Positions 56,002 to 64,000 of a DNA stretch of 64,000 nucleotides are shown piece by piece; position 1 is the stretch's first letter; every line of letters begins with the position of its first letter. The DNA comes from Oxalobacteraceae bacterium OTU3CAMAD1 (GTDB taxonomy: Bacteria; Pseudomonadota; Gammaproteobacteria; Burkholderiales; Burkholderiaceae_D). The translations under genes were made by a program, and so were the position numbers. The stretch covers positions 2,728,001-2,792,000 of the forward strand of contig CP099650.1 of assembly GCA_024123915.1 (NCBI GenBank), given 5' to 3'. The notes beneath the pieces were generated by a model. That model made no database searches. It worked only from the letters and a program-made list of their open reading frames with translations, and was not told the DNA's origin.

Positions 56002-56877
56002 ATGCCGCATACTAAAGACACCGTCAAAGAGTTCGATTTCAATGCCAAGGATTTCGAACGTGTTCGCGGCCTCATCTACAAACGCGCCGGCATCTCGCTG
56101 GCCGACAGCAAGCAGGAAATGGTCTACAGCCGCCTGGCGCGGCGGCTGCGCGCCACCGGCATCGCCTCGTTCGCCAAGTACCTCGACGACCTCGAGGCGG
56201 GCCGCCTGGGCGAGGAGTGGGAGTCGTTCACCAACGCGCTGACCACCAACCTGACGTCGTTCTTCCGCGAGGCGCACCACTTCCCGCTGCTGGCCGAGCA
56301 TGTGAAGAACAAGCGCGAGCCGATCACCATCTGGTGCTCGGCCGCCTCCACCGGCGAGGAGCCGTATTCGATCGCGATGACGGTGTGCGAGGCGTTCAAC
56401 ACCTTGACGCCGAACTGCCACATCATCGCCACCGACATCGACACCAACGTGCTGGCCCACGCCGAAAACGGCGTCTATACGATGGACCGGCTCGACAAGA
56501 TGTCGCCGGAGCGTTCGCGCCGCTTCTTCCTGAAGGGCAAGGGCGACCGCGAAGGCATGGCGCGCGTGCGCCCCGAACTGCGCAATATGATCACGTTCAA
56601 ACCGCTCAACCTGCTGGCCGACGGCTGGCCCGTCAGCGGCCAGTTCGACGTCATCTTTTGCCGCAACGTGATGATCTATTTCGACAAGCCGACGCAGCGC
56701 AAGATCCTGTCGCGCTTTGTCCCATTGATGAAGCCGGACGCCTTGCTCTTCGCGGGCCATTCGGAGAATTTCCTCTACGTGTCGGAGTCGCTCAAACTAC
56801 GCGGCAAGACGGTGTACGAGTTGGACGATCAACACCGTGGCGCCGCTACCAAAAGCGGCGCGACCAACACGAGATAA
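56002..56877 (+). CDS. cheR: Chemotaxis protein methyltransferase CheR
   Basis: A 291-residue SAM-dependent enzyme that methylates receptor glutamates. The N-terminal helical domain starts at DFERVRGLIYKRAGISL. The SAM domain has WCSAASTGEEPYSIAM, IIATDIDTNVLAHA and FDVIFCRNVMIYFD. No TPR extension is present. It would dock on the MCP tail. Confidence 0.97.
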   Translation: MPHTKDTVKEFDFNAKDFERVRGLIYKRAGISLADSKQEMVYSRLARRLRATGIASFAKYLDDLEAGRLGEEWESFTNALTTNLTSFFREAHHFPLLAEHVKNKREPITIWCSAASTGEEPYSIAMTVCEAFNTLTPNCHIIATDIDTNVLAHAENGVYTMDRLDKMSPERSRRFFLKGKGDREGMARVRPELRNMITFKPLNLLADGWPVSGQFDVIFCRNVMIYFDKPTQRKILSRFVPLMKPDALLFAGHSENFLYVSESLKLRGKTVYELDDQHRGAATKSGATNTR

Positions 56878-56880
56878 GCT

Positions 56881-57477
56881 ATGGACCTCGAACAATTTGC
56901 CACGAACGTGTATTTCGATCGCACGTTCGACTGCGACGCCGCCAAGATATTGCCCGGCGAGTATTACTTCACCAACAAGGACATGCTGATCGTGACCGTG
57001 CTCGGCTCGTGCGTGTCGGCCTGCATCCGCGACCGCGTCACCGGCCTGGGCGGCATGAACCACTTCATGCTGCCCGACGGCGGCGGCGACGGCAGCCCGG
57101 TGTCGGCCTCGGCCCGCTACGGCACCTACGCGATGGAGATCCTGATCAACGACCTGCTCAAGGCCGGCGCCAAGCGCGAGAACATGGAGGCCAAGGTGTT
57201 CGGCGGCGGCGCCGTGCTCAAGGGCTTCACGGCGATCAACGTCGGCGAGCGCAACGCCGCCTTCGTGCTCAGCTTCCTCAAGACCGAGAAGATCCGCGTG
57301 GTGGCCGAGGACTTGAACGACATCCACCCGCGCAAGGTGTACTTCTTCCCGCGCACCGGCAAGGTGCTGGTCAAGAAGCTGATGCAAACCCATAACGACA
57401 CCCTCGCCAAGCGCGAGAACGAATACGCCAGCCGCCTCAAAAAGGCGCCGGTCGGTGGCGAGATCGATCTGTTCTGA
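56881..57477 (+). CDS. cheD: Chemoreceptor glutamine deamidase CheD
   Basis: A 198-residue enzyme that deamidates receptor glutamines and can link to CheY phosphatases. The catalytic Cys is in LGSCVSACI, His in GGMNHFMLP and Thr in ARYGTYAME. KVFGGGAVL is conserved too. The tail ends GGEIDLF. It starts three bases after cheR ends. Confidence 0.96.
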   Translation: MDLEQFATNVYFDRTFDCDAAKILPGEYYFTNKDMLIVTVLGSCVSACIRDRVTGLGGMNHFMLPDGGGDGSPVSASARYGTYAMEILINDLLKAGAKRENMEAKVFGGGAVLKGFTAINVGERNAAFVLSFLKTEKIRVVAEDLNDIHPRKVYFFPRTGKVLVKKLMQTHNDTLAKRENEYASRLKKAPVGGEIDLF

Positions 57478-57542
57478 CCGACCGTCCAAACAGATACAGT
57501 AGACAGAGTAGATACAGGGCCAGGCCCGGAAAGTAGCGTTTT

Positions 57543-58613
57543 ATGAAGATCAAAGTCCTCATCGTCGATGACTCCGCGTTGATTCGCAGCGTCATGAGCG
57601 AGATCATCAACAGCCAGGCCGACATGGAAGTGGTGGGCGTGGCGCCCGATCCGCTGGTGGCGCGCGATTTGATCAAGCAGACCAATCCCGACGTGCTGAC
57701 CCTGGACGTCGAGATGCCGAAGATGGACGGCCTCGATTTCCTGGAGAAATTGATGCGTTTGCGGCCGATGCCGGTGGTGATGGTATCCTCGCTGACCGAG
57801 CGGGGCTCGGAAATCACGATGCGCGCGCTGGAACTGGGCGCCGTCGATTTCGTCACCAAACCGAAAATCTCGATCCAGGCGGGCATGCGCGAGTACACCG
57901 ACCTCATCACCGACAAGATCCGCGCCGCCGCCAAGGCCCGCGTGCGCGCGCGCGTGCTGCCCCAGCCGGGCGCCGAGGGGCAGGTGCCTTTGCCGCAGCT
58001 GCGCAACCCGCTGACGTCGTCGGAAAAACTGATCATCATCGGCGCCTCCACCGGCGGCACCGAGGCGATCCGCGAATTCCTGATGCAGATGCCGTCGGAC
58101 TGCCCCGGCATCCTGATCGCGCAGCACATGCCCGAGGGCTTCACCCGCTCGTTCGCCAAGCGGCTCGACAGCCTGTGCAAGATCTCGGTGCAGGAGGCGG
58201 CCGGCAACGAGCGGGTGCTGCCGGGCCACGCCTACATCGCGCCGGGCCACTCGCACCTGTACCTGACCCGCAGCGGCGCCAACTACATGACCCGCATCGA
58301 CCAGGCCGATCCGGTCAACCGCCACCGGCCTTCGGTCGACGTGCTGTTCCGCTCGGCGGCGCAGGCGGCCGGCAAGAACGCGGTCGGCGTGATCCTGACC
58401 GGCATGGGCAAGGACGGCGCCGCCGGCATGCTGGAGATGCGCACGGCCGGGGCGTATAATTTCGCCCAGGACGAGGCCAGTTGCGTGGTGTTCGGCATGC
58501 CGCGCGAGGCGATCGCGGTCGGCGCCGCGCACGAGATCGGCGCCCTGCAGGCGCTGCCGGGCATGGTGCTGGGCCACCTGGCCGCGCACGGCTCGCGCGC
58601 GCTGCGGGTATAG
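57543..58613 (+). CDS. cheB: Protein-glutamate methylesterase CheB
   Basis: A 356-residue response regulator with an esterase domain, which removes receptor methyl groups. Asp55 is the phosphorylation site ([12 protein letters not shown]). The catalytic triad is Ser169 (GASTGG), His195 (QHMPEGF) and Asp291 (GMGKDGA). It completes the adaptation set with cheR and cheD. Confidence 0.97.
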   Translation: MKIKVLIVDDSALIRSVMSEIINSQADMEVVGVAPDPLVARDLIKQTNPDVLTLDVEMPKMDGLDFLEKLMRLRPMPVVMVSSLTERGSEITMRALELGAVDFVTKPKISIQAGMREYTDLITDKIRAAAKARVRARVLPQPGAEGQVPLPQLRNPLTSSEKLIIIGASTGGTEAIREFLMQMPSDCPGILIAQHMPEGFTRSFAKRLDSLCKISVQEAAGNERVLPGHAYIAPGHSHLYLTRSGANYMTRIDQADPVNRHRPSVDVLFRSAAQAAGKNAVGVILTGMGKDGAAGMLEMRTAGAYNFAQDEASCVVFGMPREAIAVGAAHEIGALQALPGMVLGHLAAHGSRALRV

Positions 58614-58657
58614 TCGCTATTCAATTGTTTGTGCGATTACCCGTGTAATTGCGAGGA

Positions 58658-58681
58658 ACCCGGGCTAAATGTGTCCCGGGT
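58658..58681 (+). terminator. Candidate terminator after cheB
   Basis: ACCCGGG, ten-base loop, CCCGGGT, followed by GACGTTTT. It lies 45 bases after cheB in the 179-base gap before cheY, so cheYZ may have its own promoter or depend on read-through. Confidence 0.5.
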
Positions 58682-58792
58682 GACGTTTTACTGCTACTTT
58701 GTTCGCCTTAGAGCAACGAAAATGCTATCCTACAACTTGATGGAAATTGTAGGCATTATTCACAACCGCGTAGAGAATCAACGGAGTAATTC

Positions 58793-59182
58793 ATGGCTGA
58801 TCCAAAGATGAAATTTTTAGTTGTTGACGATTTTTCGACGATGCGCCGCATCGTCCGGAATCTGTTGAAAGAACTGGGTTATGCCAATGTCGACGAGGCC
58901 GAAGACGGCGTGATGGCGCTGGCGAAGCTGCGCGCCGAATCGTTCGACTTCGTCGTGTCGGACTGGAACATGCCGAACATGGACGGCCTGACGATGCTGC
59001 AAAACATCCGTGCCGACCCGGCGCTGGCCAAGCTGCCGGTGCTGATGGTGACGGCCGAAGCGAAGAAGGAAAACATCATCGCCGCCGCCCAGGCCGGCGC
59101 CAACGGCTACGTGGTCAAACCATTCACCGCCGCCACGCTGGATGAAAAGCTGAACAAGATCTTCGAAAAACTCGGAGCTTGA
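58793..59182 (+). CDS. cheY: Chemotaxis response regulator CheY
   Basis: A 129-residue receiver. DD at 12-13, Asp57 ([12 protein letters not shown]), Thr87 and Lys109 match E. coli CheY positions closely. Phospho-CheY binds FliM to change motor direction. CGGAG precedes ATG. It overlaps cheZ by one base. Confidence 0.97.
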   Translation: MADPKMKFLVVDDFSTMRRIVRNLLKELGYANVDEAEDGVMALAKLRAESFDFVVSDWNMPNMDGLTMLQNIRADPALAKLPVLMVTAEAKKENIIAAAQAGANGYVVKPFTAATLDEKLNKIFEKLGA

Positions 59183-59850
59183 TGATGGTTGAGCAACAAA
59201 GCGGCGCCGTCGCGTTGTCAGCGACGGAGCCGAACGAGGAGTTTTTGTCGCGTATCGGTCACATGACCCGGGCCTTGCATGAAAGTTTGCGCGGTCTCGG
59301 CCTGGACAAGCTGATCGAAAAAGCGGCGTCGGACATTCCCGACGCCCGCGACCGCCTCGATTATGTGGCCCGTCTAAGCGAGGACGCGGCGCAGAAAGTA
59401 TTAAACGCCACCGACGCCGCCAGTCCGCTGCAGGACCGCATCGCCGGCGACGCCAGGCAGTTGAGCGCGTCGTGGAGCGGCCTGCTGGCCGCCTCCGTCG
59501 ACGGCGCCGGCGCCCCGGCCGACGAACAGTGGCGCGCGCTGGCGTGGCAGACCATCGCCGCGCTCGACGGCGCCGCGGCCGGCTCGTCCGAGACCAAGGC
59601 CCATCTGATGGACATCATGATGGCCCAGGACTTCCAGGACTTGACCGGGCAGGTGATCAAGAAGGTGACGTCGATCGCGCAAAACCTGGAAAAGCAGCTG
59701 GTGCAGATGCTGATCGATTTTGCGCCGGAACAGATGAAGAAGGAAATCGACAACGGCTTGCTCAACGGACCGCAGATCGATCCGAAAGGCGAGGGCGTGG
59801 TGGCCGACCAGGAGCAGGTGGACGACCTGCTCGACAGTCTGGGCTTCTGA
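59182..59850 (+). CDS. cheZ: CheY phosphatase CheZ
   Basis: A 222-residue four-helix-bundle phosphatase. AQDFQDLTGQVIKKV holds Asp153 and Gln157, the catalytic pair. The C-terminal QVDDLLDSLGF is the CheY-binding helix. ATG 59182 shares its A with the cheY stop (TGATG); ATG 59185 has better spacing to GGAG and could be the true start. Confidence 0.95.
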   Translation: MMVEQQSGAVALSATEPNEEFLSRIGHMTRALHESLRGLGLDKLIEKAASDIPDARDRLDYVARLSEDAAQKVLNATDAASPLQDRIAGDARQLSASWSGLLAASVDGAGAPADEQWRALAWQTIAALDGAAAGSSETKAHLMDIMMAQDFQDLTGQVIKKVTSIAQNLEKQLVQMLIDFAPEQMKKEIDNGLLNGPQIDPKGEGVVADQEQVDDLLDSLGF

Positions 59851-59916
59851 CCTTGGCGCTGTACCGCCCGTAGCCCGCGCCTGGCGCCCGGGCCGCTGGC
59901 TTCACCCTTCATAACC

Positions 59917-61134
59917 ATGCACCAGACCAATTTCCTCGTTCGAGAGCCGTTGTTGGATCCCAAGCAGCGGGTGGTGGGCTATGAATTGTCCTGGCAACAG
60001 CAGAAGTCCGCGCCGGCCTCGACGCCGGCCGACCTGGAGTTGCTGGTCGACTTCGTCGCCGAGCAAATGGTCGACGAGGACAACGGCGGCAACTGGCTGC
60101 TGCGCGACAAAATCCTCTTTCTAGAAGCCGTGCCGGCCATGCTGTCGACCGATGCCTTGCATCGCCTGCCGCCGGAGCGCACGGTGCTCTCGCTCAAGAC
60201 GTCCGCGCTGGCCAATCCGGACACCCTGGCGGCTGTGCAGGCGCTGCGCGCCGGCGGCGTCGGCATCCTGCTGCGCGAGGCCGACCTGGCGCGCAGCGGC
60301 GCCCGCCTGCCGACCCTGGCCTCGTACGTCGAGGTGCGCTTTTCCGGCGCCGACGTCGCCACGCAGGCGCGCACCTACGCCGCCTTCAAGCAATCGACGG
60401 TGGGCATGATCGCGCGTCCCGTCAGCAACTGGGCCGATTTCGACGCCTGCGCCGCGCTGGGGCTGAACGCCTTCGTCGGCAAGCTGCACCTGACGCCACG
60501 CACCAGCTTGATGTCGAGCGGCATGAATCCGGCGCAAACGATCATCATGCAGCTGATGCAGATGGTGCGGCAGAATGCCGACATCGGCAACATCGAAACC
60601 GTGCTCAAGCATGACGCCACCCTGTCGTACAAGCTGCTGCGCTTCATCAACTCGGCCGGCTTCGGCGCGGGGCGGGAGGTGCAGTCGATCCGGCAGGCGC
60701 TGGCCTTGCTGGGCTATACGCCGCTGTACCGCTGGCTGACCTTGCTGTTGGCGACGGCCAGCACCTCCGGCTATTCGCCGGTGCTGCTGGAGACGGCGGT
60801 GGTGCGCGGGCGCCTGGCCGAGCTGCTGGGGCAGGCCGCGCTGGGCAAGAGCGAGGCCGAGAACATCTTCGTTGCCGGCATGTTCTCGCTGCTGGACCGG
60901 CTGCTGGGCATCAGCATGAAAGAGGTGCTGGCCAACATCCAGTTGTCGGATGATGTGGTGACGGCGTTGCTGACGCGCGGCGGCAAGTACGGGCCGTATC
61001 TGGCGCTGGCCGAGGCCTGCGAGCTCAATTCCGATCTGGTTGCCTCGCTGGCGGCGACGCTCAAGCTGAGCCCGGAAGACGTCAACACGGCGCACCTGTC
61101 GGCGCTGGCGTGGGCGCAAAGCGTGGCCGCGTAG
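59917..61134 (+). CDS. EAL-like and HDOD domain signalling protein
   Basis: A 405-residue protein. The N-terminal ~190 residues resemble an EAL phosphodiesterase (FLVREPLLDPKQRVVGYEL at the start), but the catalytic EAL and metal residues are absent, so it should not cleave cyclic di-GMP. The HDOD domain (about 200-390: IETVLKHDATLSYKLLRFIN then SAGFG) is a protein-interaction module. Its place after cheZ suggests a motility or cyclic di-GMP effector role. Confidence 0.88.
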   Translation: MHQTNFLVREPLLDPKQRVVGYELSWQQQKSAPASTPADLELLVDFVAEQMVDEDNGGNWLLRDKILFLEAVPAMLSTDALHRLPPERTVLSLKTSALANPDTLAAVQALRAGGVGILLREADLARSGARLPTLASYVEVRFSGADVATQARTYAAFKQSTVGMIARPVSNWADFDACAALGLNAFVGKLHLTPRTSLMSSGMNPAQTIIMQLMQMVRQNADIGNIETVLKHDATLSYKLLRFINSAGFGAGREVQSIRQALALLGYTPLYRWLTLLLATASTSGYSPVLLETAVVRGRLAELLGQAALGKSEAENIFVAGMFSLLDRLLGISMKEVLANIQLSDDVVTALLTRGGKYGPYLALAEACELNSDLVASLAATLKLSPEDVNTAHLSALAWAQSVAA

Positions 61135-61218
61135 CGCTCTTTAAGCTGGCGCAAACGCCGCCTTGATATCTTCAGTGCGCGCGTTGACATGGCCGCGCCG
61201 CAGGTCGAAGATAAACGG

Positions 61219-61611
61219 ATGAACGCGAACTCCGACAAAGATTACATCGACGCCAAGACCGACGCCATCCGTGCTGGCATGGATGGGGCGTTGAGCGCGT
61301 TCGAGGCAAATGTCAATGCGAAATTCGCCGAGATGAATGGGAAATTTGCCGAGGTGAATGGAAAATTCGCGGCCGTGGACGCGAGCTTTGCCCAAGTGAG
61401 GACCGAAATTAGAGAGTCGGCCGAACGCATGACTTCCCAGATGGTCAAATGGATGGTCGGCATATTCATCGCCACGCTGACTATTTTCTTCAGCTCGATG
61501 GTGTTTTTGCTGAATACCGCGATTCCAAAGTTGCAAGCCCAACCGATGCAGGTCCTGCCACCTATCGTCATCCAACTGCCGCCCATGCCGGCGGTGCCAG
61601 AAAAACCTTGA
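61219..61611 (+). CDS. Membrane-anchored coiled-coil hypothetical protein
   Basis: A 130-residue protein from ATG 61219. Residues about 25-70 are heptad-like repeats (KFAEMNGKFAEVNGKFAAVD). One membrane segment follows (WMVGIFIATLTIFFSSMVFLL), then a proline-rich tail. ATG 61189 would add ten residues. It is followed by a shorter relative at 61627. Function unknown. Confidence 0.65.
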   Translation: MNANSDKDYIDAKTDAIRAGMDGALSAFEANVNAKFAEMNGKFAEVNGKFAAVDASFAQVRTEIRESAERMTSQMVKWMVGIFIATLTIFFSSMVFLLNTAIPKLQAQPMQVLPPIVIQLPPMPAVPEKP

Positions 61612-61626
61612 TAAAAGGCTCGGACG

Positions 61627-63718
<2,092 letters not shown>

Positions 63719-63736
63719 CCGTGCCGCCCCAAGTCC

Positions 63737-63946
63737 TTAGACTTTGTTCTGGTAGACGTAAGCTTGTTGCTTGACGGCCGACTCGAGCTGGCGTTCCTGC
63801 TCGTCGAGCGACAGTGGCGCCTTGTCCCACAGCAGCGCGCGGCCCAGACGTTGACCTTCTTCGATCGCCGGATTCTTTTCCTTCAGCGACTTGATGAACA
63901 AGGTATGGTCGGATTCGTACATCGAATGTTGTTTAGAGAATTTCAT
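63737..63946 (-). CDS. DUF3460 family protein
   Basis: A 69-residue cytoplasmic protein. MKFSKQHSMYESDHTLFIKS and EEGQRLGRALLWDKAPLSLD match the DUF3460 pattern, which often precedes scpA in Betaproteobacteria. Function unknown. It lies 18 bases before scpA. An upstream TTG at 63955 could add three residues; I prefer ATG 63946. Confidence 0.85.
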   Translation of the reverse strand: MKFSKQHSMYESDHTLFIKSLKEKNPAIEEGQRLGRALLWDKAPLSLDEQERQLESAVKQQAYVYQNKV

Positions 63947-64000
63947 ATAGTCCAAGTGAGTGGCTCAGCAATGAGTATTTTACCGCGCCGCAGCGCCGAC

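Overview
The window is GC-rich chromosomal DNA from a motile, flagellated betaproteobacterium, most likely an Oxalobacteraceae member of the Massilia/Duganella/Janthinobacterium type. This is inferred from the gene families and their order, not from a database search. Supporting signs are the succinylase dap cluster with a PilT/PilU ATPase inside it, the DUF3460-scpA-panC block, flhDC next to motAB and a full che operon, a PEP-CTERM protein and an FMN-riboswitch ribB. I see no rRNA, tRNA, CRISPR array, prophage or insertion sequence.

Layout. 157-9 kb: an orphan CheW-like protein, then a leftward lysine and housekeeping cluster (dapC, dapD, PilT/PilU ATPase, ArsC-like reductase, dapE, prmB, yheS) with a convergent 57-residue ORF. 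9-20 kb: a DUF4153 membrane protein, an M19 dipeptidase, a DEAD-box helicase, a leftward set (MlaE permease, MCE protein, lipoprotein, nucleoside hydrolase, SUI1/YciH) with no ATPase gene, a LysR/MFS divergent pair, and riboswitch-controlled ribB. 20.7-24.8 kb: a large M16 protease and small genes. 24.8-33.8 kb: an accessory catabolic-looking island with a TonB receptor, flavin monooxygenase, aldehyde dehydrogenase, SDR, AraC regulator and MFS transporter. 33.8-46 kb: a REC-PAS-GGDEF protein, RidA plus aminotransferase, an EamA/MocR divergent pair, htpG with a sigma32 promoter, a PEP-CTERM CHRD protein, an alpha/beta hydrolase and kynUA.

46-61.9 kb is the motility core, all rightward: flhD, flhC, a membrane-anchored methyltransferase, motA, motB, a CheZ-like protein, a CheY-like regulator, cheA, cheW, an MCP, cheR, cheD, cheB, cheY, cheZ, an EAL-like/HDOD protein and two small membrane proteins. 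The MCP, CheW and CheA form the sensory array. CheR, CheB and CheD adapt the receptors, CheY carries the signal, CheZ and probably the CheZ-like protein end it, and MotAB is the stator. Two tandem matches to the FliA (sigma28) promoter lie upstream of flhD, which would place the master regulator under the sigma factor it normally controls. The window ends with leftward DUF3460, scpA and panC.

Three copies of one ~84-96 bp inverted-repeat (REP-like) family lie at 6776, 19574 and 42222. One of them supplies the stop codon of the gene before it. I found no clearly new defence or mobile system. The most interesting points are the FliA sites at flhDC, the second CheZ-like protein and a C-terminal motif it shares with CheD, the methyltransferase translationally coupled to flhC, the ATPase-less Mla-type set, and the monooxygenase island.
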